Below are positions 1 to 8,333 of a stretch of 64,000 bases of DNA, piece by piece; position 1 is the first letter of the stretch, and the number at the start of each line of letters is the position of its first letter. This DNA is from Candidatus Microbacterium phytovorans. Its GTDB lineage: Bacteria > Actinomycetota > Actinomycetes > Actinomycetales > Microbacteriaceae. Below the pieces are notes generated by a model. The model saw nothing but the letters and a program-made list of their open reading frames with translations, was not told where the DNA came from and searched no databases. The position numbers were made by a program, and so were the translations under genes. The stretch is from positions 310,001 to 374,000 of the forward strand of contig CP119321.1 in the NCBI GenBank assembly GCA_029202445.1, written 5' to 3'.

Positions 1-2
1 TC

Positions 3-59
3 GAATCTCAGGTGGCGCCTTACGATGACATGCGCGTAGATCAGGAGACCGATGCCTAA
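3..59 (+). CDS. C-terminal end of an upstream gene (partial)
   Basis: Reading frame 3 is open from the window edge to a TAA at 57-59, which overlaps the ATG of the next gene by 8 bases (ATGCCTAA). Only 18 residues, rich in Asp and Glu, are visible, so no function can be assigned. The short overlap is the kind seen in translationally coupled genes and suggests that the helicase gene at 52 is not the first gene of its operon. The reading frame could still be accidental. Confidence 0.35.
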   Translation, partial: ESQVAPYDDMRVDQETDA

Positions 60-2589
60 GCCCATCGAGGAGCTTCTTCCCGAGAAGCAGACGGCCCGCC
101 TGCGCGTCTACGCGTATTCGATCGACGATCCCGCGCACGCGGGGCTCCTCAAGGTCGGGCAGACGACGCAAGACGTGAAGAAGCGCGTCGCGCAGCAGCT
201 CAAGACCGCGGCGATCGAGAACTTCGAGATCGTGCTTGACGAACCCGCCGACCGGCCTGACGGCACGGTGTTCCGCGACTTCGATGTGCGCGAACGGCTG
301 AAACAAAAGAAGTTCGCCAACCCGACGCTTGAGTGGATGCGCTGCTCGGTCGAAGACGTGCGTCTCGCGATTGCTGAGTTGCGGGCGAACAAGGCCTACG
401 AGGGCACACCAACGCTCGACTTCCCGATGCGCGCCGAACAGCAGGCGGCGGTTGACAAGACGCACGACTATTACCAGTCGATCTGGTCTGAAGACGACGA
501 TGGCGTCCCAGAGTTCCTGTGGAACGCGAAGATGCGCTTTGGCAAAACCTTCTCGACGTACCAGCTCGCGAAGAAGCTGGGCGCGAAGCGTGTACTCGTC
601 GTTACATTCAAGCCTGCGGTCGAAGACGCGTGGGACACAGACCTCAGGACGCACGTTGACTTCGACGGGTGGCAATACCTGTCGCGCAAGACCGGCGGGG
701 ATCCAACGTTCGTCTCTCCCGACCAGCCCCTTGTATTCTTCGGATCGTTCCAGGATCTCTTGGGCCGTGACGCCGCCGGCAACTTCAAGGCGAAGCACAG
801 GTGGCTTACCGAGGTGATGTGGGATCTCGTTGTGTTCGACGAGTACCACTTCGGGGCCTGGCGAGACACGGCCAAAGAGCTGTTCGAGGGTGAAGACGAT
901 GCCGTCCGCAAGAAGGAGCAGGCGCTCGAGTTCACTGCCGCCGAGGAGACTTTCGCAGAGGAGCTCGAGGAGCGGGGCAGCGACGAGGACGCGTTTGTGC
1001 CGATCAAGACTCGCGCCTACCTCTACCTCTCGGGAACCCCGTTCAAGGTTCTCAACGAAGGCCGGTTCATCGAAGAGCAGATCTTTAACTGGACGTACAC
1101 CGATGAGCAGCGCGCAAAGGCGGACTTCGCGGCACGGCATCCACTCGACCCCAACCCGTATGCCTCACTGCCCGAAATGCGCCTGCTCACTTATCAGATG
1201 CCCGACGAGATCATTGCGATCGCGAGTCAAGGCGAGTTTGACGAGTTCGATCTCAACGCGTTCTTCGAGGCGAAAGGAATCGGCAAGGACGCGGAGTTCG
1301 TCCACAAGGATGACGTGCAGAAGTGGTTAGACATCATCCGCGGTGCCTATCTGCCGACGCAGGTTGATGCGATGAAAGCCGGCACGCGGCCGCCGTTCCC
1401 GTACTCGGACTCGCGGCTGCTGCCCTACCTCCAGCACTCCCTGTGGATGCTGCCGCGCACCGCGTCGTGCGCGGCCATGACAAACCTGCTCGCCGAGCCG
1501 CAGAACGCGTTCTGGCATGACTATCGGGTCGTGAACGTGTCGGCTGCGGGTGTTGGGGTCGGACTTGATGCGCTACCGCCGGTCCGCGAGGCGATTGGTG
1601 GCGGACACGACACCAAAACGATCACCCTCACAGTCGGGAAGCTGACGACCGGTGTTACCGTGCCGCAGTGGTCGTCGATCCTCATGCTGCGCAACCTGCA
1701 GGCACCTGAGACGTACTTCCAGGCAGCGTTCCGCGTGCAGTCGCCGTGGACGATCCGCAACCCGAATGGCGACGATCCGAACGAAGAGGCGATCCTCAAG
1801 CCGGTTTGTTTCGTCTTCGACTTCGCGCCGACGCGGGCGCTGCGCCAGATCAGCGAGTACGGGCGCGGGCTGTCGCCAGAGAACCCAAATCCGGAACGTG
1901 CCGTCGAGGAGCTCGTATCGTTCCTGCCGGTGCTGGCCTACGACGGCTCGAACATGACGCAGGTCGATGCCGCCGGGATCCTCGACATCGCGATGTCGGG
2001 CACCTCCGCGACGCTCCTCGCGCGCAAGTGGGAGTCGGCGGTGCTCGTCAACGTCGACAATCTCACCTTGAAGAAGATCATGTCGTCGGATGCCGCGATG
2101 AAGGCGGTCATGAACATTGAGGGCTTCCGCGCGCTGGGGTCATCCATCTTCGAGACGGTCGTCAACAAGAGCGAGTCGGTTGGTAAGACAAAGAAGGAAA
2201 AGGGCGACGCGATCACGCCGGCCGAGAAAAAGGAGCTGACCGCCGCGGAGAAGGAGTACAAGTCCAAGCGCAAGCAGATCCAGGAGAAACTGATCAAGTT
2301 CGCGACGCGGATCCCCGCGTTCATGTACTTGACGGACTTCCGCGAGAACACACTGTACGACGTTATTACCAAGATCGAGCCCGAGCTGTTTCAGGCCGTG
2401 ACGGGGCTCACCGTCGAGGACTTCAACTTGTTGGTCGGGCTCGGCGTCTTCAACGCCGGGCACATGAACCAGGCCGTATTCGCGTTCCGCCGGTATGAGG
2501 ACGCGTCGCTCAAGTACACGGGAATCGAGTCGCACGAAGGGCTGCGCCACTACGGCCTCTACGACACCGTGGTGGCAGCCGAAGAATAA
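52..2589 (+). CDS. SF2 helicase with GIY-YIG-like N-terminus, putative restriction/defence protein
   Basis: An 845-residue protein. Residues about 17-55 look like a GIY-YIG (T5orf172/MUG113 type) nuclease fold: VYAY, then LLKVGQTT and a conserved Arg. A superfamily 2 helicase core follows: Walker A as KMRFGKT (about residue 160), DEYH box (about 263), SGTPF motif III (about 327), TTGVT (about 532) and QAAFRVQ motif VI (about 557). The rest is a Lys/Glu-rich helical region. The family resembles the helicase subunits of restriction systems, which use ATP to move on DNA. The ATG is preceded by AGGAG. It is followed by a DUF262/HNH gene in the same direction. AT-rich codons look more frequent than in the core genes downstream, which fits acquired DNA. 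Target and modification partner are unknown; any methylase would lie left of the window. Confidence 0.75.
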   Translation: MPKPIEELLPEKQTARLRVYAYSIDDPAHAGLLKVGQTTQDVKKRVAQQLKTAAIENFEIVLDEPADRPDGTVFRDFDVRERLKQKKFANPTLEWMRCSVEDVRLAIAELRANKAYEGTPTLDFPMRAEQQAAVDKTHDYYQSIWSEDDDGVPEFLWNAKMRFGKTFSTYQLAKKLGAKRVLVVTFKPAVEDAWDTDLRTHVDFDGWQYLSRKTGGDPTFVSPDQPLVFFGSFQDLLGRDAAGNFKAKHRWLTEVMWDLVVFDEYHFGAWRDTAKELFEGEDDAVRKKEQALEFTAAEETFAEELEERGSDEDAFVPIKTRAYLYLSGTPFKVLNEGRFIEEQIFNWTYTDEQRAKADFAARHPLDPNPYASLPEMRLLTYQMPDEIIAIASQGEFDEFDLNAFFEAKGIGKDAEFVHKDDVQKWLDIIRGAYLPTQVDAMKAGTRPPFPYSDSRLLPYLQHSLWMLPRTASCAAMTNLLAEPQNAFWHDYRVVNVSAAGVGVGLDALPPVREAIGGGHDTKTITLTVGKLTTGVTVPQWSSILMLRNLQAPETYFQAAFRVQSPWTIRNPNGDDPNEEAILKPVCFVFDFAPTRALRQISEYGRGLSPENPNPERAVEELVSFLPVLAYDGSNMTQVDAAGILDIAMSGTSATLLARKWESAVLVNVDNLTLKKIMSSDAAMKAVMNIEGFRALGSSIFETVVNKSESVGKTKKEKGDAITPAEKKELTAAEKEYKSKRKQIQEKLIKFATRIPAFMYLTDFRENTLYDVITKIEPELFQAVTGLTVEDFNLLVGLGVFNAGHMNQAVFAFRRYEDASLKYTGIESHEGLRHYGLYDTVVAAEE

Positions 2590-2656
2590 CCCCATCCAAG
2601 AGGCACAGCTCGAAGCAGGGCATGCTTAAGCACCTCGCAGGGTCAACGGAGGAACC

Positions 2657-4447
2657 TTGTCGAAATACACAGTTCAGCAGCACTCAGTCGAAACACTCCT
2701 CACGTGGGTCAAGACAGGTCAAGTTGCAATTCCCGAGATGCAGCGACCATTTGTGTGGGATTCCACGAAAGTGCGCGACCTGCTGGACTCGCTGTACAGC
2801 GGCTTCCCGATCGGTTACCTCATCACATGGCAAAGCGCCGACGTGGGGCTAAAGGATGGGTCAAAGTCGTCTTTCCGGCAGATTCTCATCGATGGCCAGC
2901 AGCGGATAACCGCGATGACCGCTGCGCTTGTGGGCCAGTTTGTGGTGGACAAGAGCTACAAGCGGAAGCGCATCAAGATTGCGTTCAACCCCACGACCGA
3001 GCAGTTCGCGACGCTCACCCCCGTCATTGACAAGGACAGTGCGTGGATCTCGGACGTCGCCGACTTCGTCAACGCGACCTCGACCTTCTCCGCGACGAAG
3101 GAGTACATGGAGGCGAACCCGGACGTGGATGTCGCGCACATTGAGCAGGCTCTTCAGCGGTTGTCAGCGATAAAGCAGGCTCAGGTTGGCATCATCACGC
3201 TCGCCGAGGACCTCGACATCGAGACGGTGACAGAGATCTTCATCCGTATCAACTCCAAGGGCGTCCCCCTGAGCAGCGCAGACTTCGCGATGAGCAAGAT
3301 CTCCAGCCATGGTCAGCTCGGTAGTAACCTTCGGAAACTGATCGACTACTTCTGTCATCTCTCGGTCGCCCCGCACGTCTTCTCGGACATCGCCGAGAAC
3401 GACACAAGCTTCGCGGCATCTGGGTACCTCCCTGCGATCTCCTGGCTGAAGCACGACAACTCCGACCTCTATGACCCGACGTACACCGACGTCATTCGCG
3501 TCGCGGGGATCAAGGAGTTCTCGCGCGGCAAGGTGGCCGCGCTGGTCAGCGTTCTATCCGGTCGCGACTTCGAGACCCGCACTTTCAGCGAGGAGCTCGC
3601 CGTCGAGTCATTCGACCGCCTCGAGAGCGTACTTCTCGAGATCGTGAATCAGTACAACTTCCAGCAGTTCGTGCTGACGATCAAGTCGGCCGGGTTCGTC
3701 GCCCCACGCCTCATCAGCTCGAAGAACGCGTTGAACTTCGCCTACGCGCTCTACCTCAAGCTCAGAACCGAGAAGGAGCTCAATGAGGGTGAGATCAAGT
3801 ACGTCGTTCGTCGATGGTTCGTGATGTCTCTGCTCACCGGCCGCTACACGGGAAGCTTCGAGACCGCTTTTGAAGCCGACATTCGGCGAGTCAACGAAGT
3901 CGGCGCGCTTCAAGTGCTCCGTGACATCGAATCTTCGCAGCTCGCAGACACATTCTGGAACGTCGCGCTGCCGATGGAGATGGAAAGCTCTAGCGTCCGC
4001 AGCCCTTACTTCCTCGCGTTCCTGGTCGCGCAGATTCATGGGGGCTCTCGCGGGTTCCTCTCAAAGAACGTGACTGTCGGCAGCATGATCGAAGAGGTCG
4101 GTGACATCCACCATGTCGTCCCGAAGAATTACCTCATCAGGCAGGGCTTGAACGACCGCAGCGAATACAACCAGATCGCAAATTTCGCGCTCACCGAAAC
4201 CCCGATCAACATCGCGATAAAGGACAAGGCCCCCGGCGACTACATGTCGCTGATCGATGCGCAGATCGCAGACGGTGTCCTCCGACTGGGCGAGATCACG
4301 GCTGACCTCGACCTCGAGACAAACCTGCGCGTGAACGCCATCCCGGCGAGCGTGCGCACGACAAGTGCCGAGTCGTACCATGCCTTCCTCAAGGAGCGGC
4401 GATTCTTGATGGCTCAGGTCATCAAGAACTACTACCTCGCACTCTAG
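2657..4447 (+). CDS. DUF262 / GmrSD-like protein with C-terminal HNH-type nuclease motif
   Basis: A 596-residue protein. The N-terminal DUF262 domain is recognisable from IPEMQRPFVWD (about residue 23), the SGFPIGYLITW segment and the DGQQR motif (about 80), which in the GmrS/DndB-like superfamily sits in a nucleotide-binding ParB-like fold. The middle contains FIRINSKGVPLS, typical of DUF262. Near residue 480 is DIHHVVPKNY followed by an Asn-containing segment, matching the DUF1524 HNH (GmrD-like) nuclease. Family members include GmrSD, BrxU and SspE, which act against phage DNA. The start is TTG at 2657 because GGAGGA lies at the right distance. It is 67 bases downstream of the helicase and probably co-transcribed. 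Nuclease activity is inferred from motifs only. Confidence 0.75.
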   Translation: MSKYTVQQHSVETLLTWVKTGQVAIPEMQRPFVWDSTKVRDLLDSLYSGFPIGYLITWQSADVGLKDGSKSSFRQILIDGQQRITAMTAALVGQFVVDKSYKRKRIKIAFNPTTEQFATLTPVIDKDSAWISDVADFVNATSTFSATKEYMEANPDVDVAHIEQALQRLSAIKQAQVGIITLAEDLDIETVTEIFIRINSKGVPLSSADFAMSKISSHGQLGSNLRKLIDYFCHLSVAPHVFSDIAENDTSFAASGYLPAISWLKHDNSDLYDPTYTDVIRVAGIKEFSRGKVAALVSVLSGRDFETRTFSEELAVESFDRLESVLLEIVNQYNFQQFVLTIKSAGFVAPRLISSKNALNFAYALYLKLRTEKELNEGEIKYVVRRWFVMSLLTGRYTGSFETAFEADIRRVNEVGALQVLRDIESSQLADTFWNVALPMEMESSSVRSPYFLAFLVAQIHGGSRGFLSKNVTVGSMIEEVGDIHHVVPKNYLIRQGLNDRSEYNQIANFALTETPINIAIKDKAPGDYMSLIDAQIADGVLRLGEITADLDLETNLRVNAIPASVRTTSAESYHAFLKERRFLMAQVIKNYYLAL

Positions 4448-4520
4448 GGTCAAGGCGGCGGGCGATCCCGTTGCGTGACGGACCTAGATCCGGCAGCCGG
4501 TTCGATTCGAAAGGCGGATT

Positions 4521-4919
4521 GTGCGTAAGCAGATCAACGTGGTCGGTGCTGTGATCCTTCGCCACGGCGAGGTGCTGTGCGCAAAGCGCGGCCCGTTGGG
4601 CAGCCTTGCCGGGCACTGGGAGTTTCCGGGAGGGAAGATCGAGTCGGGCGAGACCGCACGGGCCGCTCTCGAGCGGGAGATCGCCGAAGAGCTCGCTTGT
4701 CGCGTAAATGTTGGTGCCGAGCTGACAACCACAACGCATGACTACGACTTCGGTACCGTGACCCTCACGACCTTCTGGTGTCAGCTAATCGAAGGCACGC
4801 CTCAGCTGATGGAGCACGCCGAAGTTCGATGGTGCCCGCCAAACGAGCTCGAGAACCTCAACTGGGCACCAGCTGACATGCCCGCAGTGCGAATGATCGT
4901 CGCCGGCGCCAGAGCTTGA
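4521..4919 (+). CDS. MutT-like NUDIX hydrolase
   Basis: A 132-residue single-domain protein with a complete Nudix box, beginning GGKIESGE and continuing to REIAEEL, at about residues 35-57. Size and motif fit the MutT/CTP pyrophosphohydrolase group, which hydrolyses oxidised or non-canonical (d)NTPs to monophosphates in the cytoplasm. The GTG start has a purine-rich AAAGGCGG upstream. It lies between two restriction-like genes in the island and is convergent with the SRA-nuclease gene only 3 bases away. Whether it serves in nucleotide clean-up or has a defence role cannot be told from sequence. Confidence 0.85.
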   Translation: MRKQINVVGAVILRHGEVLCAKRGPLGSLAGHWEFPGGKIESGETARAALEREIAEELACRVNVGAELTTTTHDYDFGTVTLTTFWCQLIEGTPQLMEHAEVRWCPPNELENLNWAPADMPAVRMIVAGARA

Positions 4920-4922
4920 ATT

Positions 4923-6014
4923 CTATGGCCGCACCAGCTCGAATGAGTCTCCGTCGCGAGAGGCAAGAGTGATCCCGAGGTCGGCCGTGAGCTGCTGCAG
5001 GTCGGACTCTGCGCGTCCAGGCAGCAGGATCATCGGGGTGACCTCCGCGTCGAGCGCGCGGGCGTTGTGGGTGTAGTCGAGCACCTGACCGATCGCCATT
5101 CGGACGTACTCGCGACCAGTTGACTTCTTCGCCTCGACCACCCATCCCTCGGCCTCCACATACATGTCTGGCTCGATGATTGCGCCTGCGACCGGGAGCC
5201 GCAGTCGGCTGGGCGGAGTGCCCCGATCGGTGAGCCATCGCCCGAAATCTGCCTGAAGCTGAAACTCCTGGCGCGAGACGACACGATCCCCTGGCGGGAG
5301 TTGGGTGGCGTCGACGATGACATTGATATCTGAAGCGTCGGGCGGGTCCCAGCGACCAACCTGGGGCTGGAGCAGCTGAAGCTGGCCGGGGTTTGAAGCG
5401 AGCAACGTTGGGTTCGCGTCCAGCGGCACGAGGTTGAAAATGATTGCGCGTCGAAGATTGCCATCCGCGCCCGGAATCTGATGAAAGGAACACAGCGGAT
5501 CACCCGTGGTGAACGCACCCACATAGGTCGCGTAGGGAGGCTGCGCGTTGAACACACGTATCATGCGCCCTCCGTCAGCAGCGTTCAGCAGCGCCTTGTT
5601 TCCGCGCGTGAACTCCTGGTCGCCAGACTGACCTTCGCCCGTGTACGAGAAGCTTCCGTCCGGCTGCAGACCTTCGTGAAGGTCATACCCGTACCGCGAC
5701 CCGCGCGCCGGGTTTGTGAAGATGAAGATGTCGGTGGTTCGGCTGGAGGACGAGATCCCGCCTTGTTGCCCACCCCCGTACTGACGATGGATCTGCCGAC
5801 GTCGAACCGTGTCTCCGACTTCAAGGGCCCACTCGCGGGGGGCAACTTCTGCACTCGGAAGCCTTGACCGCACTTCTTGCGCCTGGAGGTCGTCGAGTGC
5901 CCATCGCGTCGTGTCGTCGGGAAGTGTTCCGTACAGGTCGCGGAGAATCTGACGGACCCGCTTCTTGCTCACGCCGGCCTCCAGCGCGAGCATCGCGGGA
6001 GTCGTCGAGTCCAT
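4923..6014 (-). CDS. putative type IV restriction endonuclease: ScoMcrA-like SRA domain fused to PD-(D/E)XK nuclease
   Basis: A 363-residue protein. Residues 1-50 look like a small helical DNA-binding segment. Residues about 75-195 match the ScoMcrA-type SRA domain, with GGI near 85, the hallmark YTGEGQSGDQ (124-133) and GNKALL (138-143). In ScoMcrA this type of domain reads modified cytosine. Residues about 250-345 form a PD-(D/E)XK nuclease: Glu250 in a helix, Pro282-Asp283, Glu294-Ala-Lys296, and a GQVLDY helix (Gln310, Tyr314). ScoMcrA itself carries an HNH nuclease, so the nuclease module here differs. I infer a modification-dependent enzyme. The ATG at 6014 is preceded by TACGCT with a 7-base gap, a leaderless arrangement. 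Confidence 0.65.
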   Translation of the reverse strand: MDSTTPAMLALEAGVSKKRVRQILRDLYGTLPDDTTRWALDDLQAQEVRSRLPSAEVAPREWALEVGDTVRRRQIHRQYGGGQQGGISSSSRTTDIFIFTNPARGSRYGYDLHEGLQPDGSFSYTGEGQSGDQEFTRGNKALLNAADGGRMIRVFNAQPPYATYVGAFTTGDPLCSFHQIPGADGNLRRAIIFNLVPLDANPTLLASNPGQLQLLQPQVGRWDPPDASDINVIVDATQLPPGDRVVSRQEFQLQADFGRWLTDRGTPPSRLRLPVAGAIIEPDMYVEAEGWVVEAKKSTGREYVRMAIGQVLDYTHNARALDAEVTPMILLPGRAESDLQQLTADLGITLASRDGDSFELVRP

Positions 6015-6241
6015 AGCCGGCAGCGTATCGGTCTTAATGTGTCCGCTGGTGAATGTTGATCAAGTCGAACGGCGGCCCGTCGCGGCGTCGGCGAGTGTGG
6101 GGAATGGCCTTGTCCAGACATGACCTCTGCTCGAGAGCGAGTAGAGCAGGCTAACGCGTGGCCGGGGGCGCCCTATGCGGCACCGTCGGGACCGACCGAT
6201 AACGTCGAAACAACCCGACCATCCAGCATTGGAGGAGCTCC

Positions 6242-6337
6242 ATGGACGTCATCGCATGGATCATCAGCGGCGCGGCACTCGTTATCTCCGTCGCCGCTCT
6301 CGTCACGGCTCTGCAGGCACGCCGTGGCCAGCGCTGA
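6242..6337 (+). CDS. small single-pass membrane protein, 31 residues
   Basis: ATG at 6242 is preceded by a strong ribosome-binding site (GGAGGAG, 6232-6238). The product is 31 residues: a short acidic start, a hydrophobic helix of about 20 residues (AWIISGAALVISVAALVTAL) and a basic tail QARRGQR. This is a typical small bitopic membrane protein with a positively charged cytoplasmic end. The next gene (GTG 6324) overlaps its last 14 bases, suggesting coupling. Function unknown. Confidence 0.5.
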   Translation: MDVIAWIISGAALVISVAALVTALQARRGQR

Positions 6338-6623
6338 CAACCCGTACGCGGCCGCGTTGCGTGACATCGACGCGACGATGGAACGCCTGCTTCAGCGTCG
6401 CGACGAGCTCATCCGACTGGCTGCTGCGGCGAACGTTCAGCCCACGGTGATCGCGCGCGACTCCGGCCTCAGTCGCTCGCACGTGTACCGCATCATCAAC
6501 GGCGAGCGCCGACGAACAAAGAGTGCCCCCGACAGGAATCGAACCTGCGACCTTTGGTACCGGAAACCAACGCTCTATCCCCTGAGCTACGGAGGCGCAC
6601 TGATCGAGGTTATCACCGCGTGA
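6324..6623 (+). CDS. small helix-turn-helix protein whose reading frame runs through the tRNA-Arg gene
   Basis: From GTG 6324 the frame gives 99 residues. Residues 1-65 are protein-like: a helix with an Arg/Glu-rich segment, then ARDSGLSRSHVYRIINGERR, a convincing helix-turn-helix. From about residue 68 on, the frame is the complement of the tRNA-Arg gene (6524-6596) and its translation is the familiar artefact of reading through a tRNA. The original gene was therefore probably cut or re-ended when this DNA came to lie against the tRNA. The protein may still be made with a foreign tail. It overlaps the 31-residue membrane protein gene. Confidence 0.4.
   Translation: MASADNPYAAALRDIDATMERLLQRRDELIRLAAAANVQPTVIARDSGLSRSHVYRIINGERRRTKSAPDRNRTCDLWYRKPTLYPLSYGGALIEVITA
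6524..6596 (-). tRNA. tRNA-Arg (anticodon CCG)
   Basis: The minus strand folds as a 73-base cloverleaf. The acceptor stem is GCCTCCG/CGGGGGC with discriminator A. The D arm is GCTC/GAGC, the anticodon stem TTGGT/ACCAA with loop TTCCGGT (anticodon CCG), and the T arm GCAGG-TTCGATT-CCTGT. It reads codon CGG. CCA is not encoded. Its 3' end faces the accessory island on the left, the usual orientation for a tRNA used as an integration site. argS lies 2 kb downstream on the other strand. Confidence 0.95.
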
Positions 6624-7383
6624 TGGCTTCGACCGCCGCGGCCAGCCGCTCGGCGAGGTAGCGGTGTCCTGGGGTCGACGGGTGGAGTCGGCCGATCTCG
6701 CTGGTGTCGATCACGTCGAAGTAATCGGCATCCGTGATCCAGTTCTCGGCGACGGGGGAGATGTACCACCAGCTGCGCGCGGCGGCGAGGCGGGCCAGCT
6801 CGGCGTCGACTGCCGCCGTCGAATCCTCGAGAGGAAGGATGTGGGGCGCCGGCCCGAGTACGACGATGGGCGCCTCGGGGTAGAGCGCGGCGAGCTCGTC
6901 CCACGCGCCTGTGACGGCATCCCGGTAGCCCTCGGGGTAGAGCTTGCGGTCGTTGATCGACCCCTGCACGATCACGAGGTCGGGATCGAGCGCCGGGTCG
7001 AGCAGGTCGATGCGCTGCCCGAAGGTGAGGCCGTTCTTGCCGGGGCGGAGGTATCCGCTGCCCTGGATGCCGTCGACCACCGTGGTCCAGCCGGTGAGCT
7101 CGGCCACGACGTACGCGTACCCCTGGCCCGGCGCAGCGGCTTCTCCCCAGGTCCACGAGTCGCCGAAGATCAGCACCCGCGCGCCCTCGGGAAGCGTGAT
7201 CGGCTCGGGCGGGGTGGCCACAGCGACCTCGTCGGCGCCGGCGACGAGCGCGGCCGGCGGGGGAGCCCAGGGGCGCCAGATCGTGAGCACCGCGATGACC
7301 GCAACGAGCACCGCGAGGGCCGCGATCGACCATGCGGGAAGGCGTGCGGGCGCGCGCCGCGTCGAGAGCCCCATCGTCCCCAT
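6613..7383 (-). CDS. membrane-anchored SGNH/GDSL hydrolase
   Basis: About 256 residues. One transmembrane segment near residues 17-37 anchors a hydrolase domain outside the cell. Block I is GDSWTWG (nucleophile Ser about 76), a GSIND motif supplies the block III Gly/Asn, and HPSTPGHRYLA is block V with the catalytic His. The family hydrolyses esters of lipids or acetylated polysaccharides; the substrate here is unknown. The frame is open upstream to a GTG at 7410, but the ATG at 7383 gives a more normal signal-anchor. Neither start has a clear ribosome-binding site. It is divergent from the transglutaminase gene; 7384-7485 contains the short inverted repeat GAAAC-G-GTTTC (7416-7426). Confidence 0.8.
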   Translation of the reverse strand: MGTMGLSTRRAPARLPAWSIAALAVLVAVIAVLTIWRPWAPPPAALVAGADEVAVATPPEPITLPEGARVLIFGDSWTWGEAAAPGQGYAYVVAELTGWTTVVDGIQGSGYLRPGKNGLTFGQRIDLLDPALDPDLVIVQGSINDRKLYPEGYRDAVTGAWDELAALYPEAPIVVLGPAPHILPLEDSTAAVDAELARLAAARSWWYISPVAENWITDADYFDVIDTSEIGRLHPSTPGHRYLAERLAAAVEAITR

Positions 7384-7485
7384 GCGATGAGGGTATGTCA
7401 CGAATCCCACAGCGGGAAACGGTTTCTTGACCCCTCCTCATGTGGGGGTCGACCACCACCCCTGAGGGCATGCGAGGATATCCCG

Positions 7486-8331
7486 GTGCATCGCATCGTC
7501 ACCGCCGAACTCGACCTGGAACTGGGGTCGCCCGTCGACCTCATCTTCCAGATCGCGGCGGCCCAGCCCGCACCCGTCGTGCGCGAGGAACTCACCTTCC
7601 TCCAGGGGGATCGCGTGTACATGCCGACGGAGATCGTCGACCAGTCCGGCAGTCGCCTGCACCGCCTCCAAGGCGAGGCGGGACCGCTCCACATCCGCTA
7701 CGAAGCGCTGATCGACGGACAGGTCTCCCCGCGCGCCACGAGCGACCTCGAAGCCATCACCTACCTGCGCCCGAGCCGCTACTGCCAGTCCGACGAGGTG
7801 TTCTCGCAGGCGCGTCGCCAGTTCCGCGGCCTGCAAGGCCAAGAGCTCATCACGGCGGTGAGCGAGTTCGTCGCCACGTCCACCACGTACACGCCCGGCC
7901 TCAGCCAGGGGACCGACTCGGCCGTCACCACCCTCATGACGGGCCAGGGCGTCTGCCGCGACTACGCGCATGTCGTCATCGCGCTCCTGCGTGCCATGGA
8001 CATGCCCGCCCGCTACGCCGCCTGCTACGCCCCGGGCCTGCGCCCCATGGACTTCCACGCCGTCGCCGAGGCCTATCACGACGGCACCTGGTACGTCATC
8101 GACGCGACGCGTCTCGCGAACCGCCGCTCGCTCGTGCGCATCGCGACGGGCCGGGATGCCGCGGACTGCGCCTTCCTCAGCTACCACGGCGGCTACGTGG
8201 GCCTGCAGCGGATGCGCGTCGACGCGCTCGTCGTGCCCGACGACACGGCCGATGTGGAAGCCCTGGATGCCGCGGCCGCGGCATCCGATCCGGCGCTCGA
8301 CGACTTCGGATCGCTGGTTCAGCTCGCCTGA
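7486..8331 (+). CDS. transglutaminase-like (papain-fold) protein
   Basis: A 281-residue protein. An N-terminal beta-rich domain, typical of bacterial transglutaminase-like proteins, precedes the transglutaminase core. The triad is visible as Cys157 (GQGVCRDYAH), His191 (MDFHAVAE) and Asp206 (WYVIDATR). Such proteins are cytoplasmic cysteine proteases or amidases of mostly unknown substrate. The GTG at 7486 is chosen because GCGAGGA lies just upstream and homologous domains start here. The frame stays open further upstream but runs antisense to the SGNH gene. No signal peptide is seen. Confidence 0.85.
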   Translation: MHRIVTAELDLELGSPVDLIFQIAAAQPAPVVREELTFLQGDRVYMPTEIVDQSGSRLHRLQGEAGPLHIRYEALIDGQVSPRATSDLEAITYLRPSRYCQSDEVFSQARRQFRGLQGQELITAVSEFVATSTTYTPGLSQGTDSAVTTLMTGQGVCRDYAHVVIALLRAMDMPARYAACYAPGLRPMDFHAVAEAYHDGTWYVIDATRLANRRSLVRIATGRDAADCAFLSYHGGYVGLQRMRVDALVVPDDTADVEALDAAAAASDPALDDFGSLVQLA

Positions 8332-8333
8332 GT

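Noticed and set aside
4497..4509. GGTTCGATTC resembling a tRNA T-loop, a possible attachment remnant
   Set aside because: Only 10 bases match the tRNA-Arg T-arm and the flanks do not pair or match the acceptor stem, so chance is the better explanation.
6524..6623. C-terminal third of the HTH reading frame as true protein sequence
   Set aside because: It is the complement of the tRNA-Arg gene; its residues are a well-known artefact of translating tRNA sequences.
7416..7452. Operators at GAAAC-G-GTTTC and GACCCC...GGGGTC before the transglutaminase gene
   Set aside because: Short inverted repeats of this size are expected by chance in GC-rich intergenic DNA and no regulator gene is adjacent; kept only as a remark in the SGNH entry.
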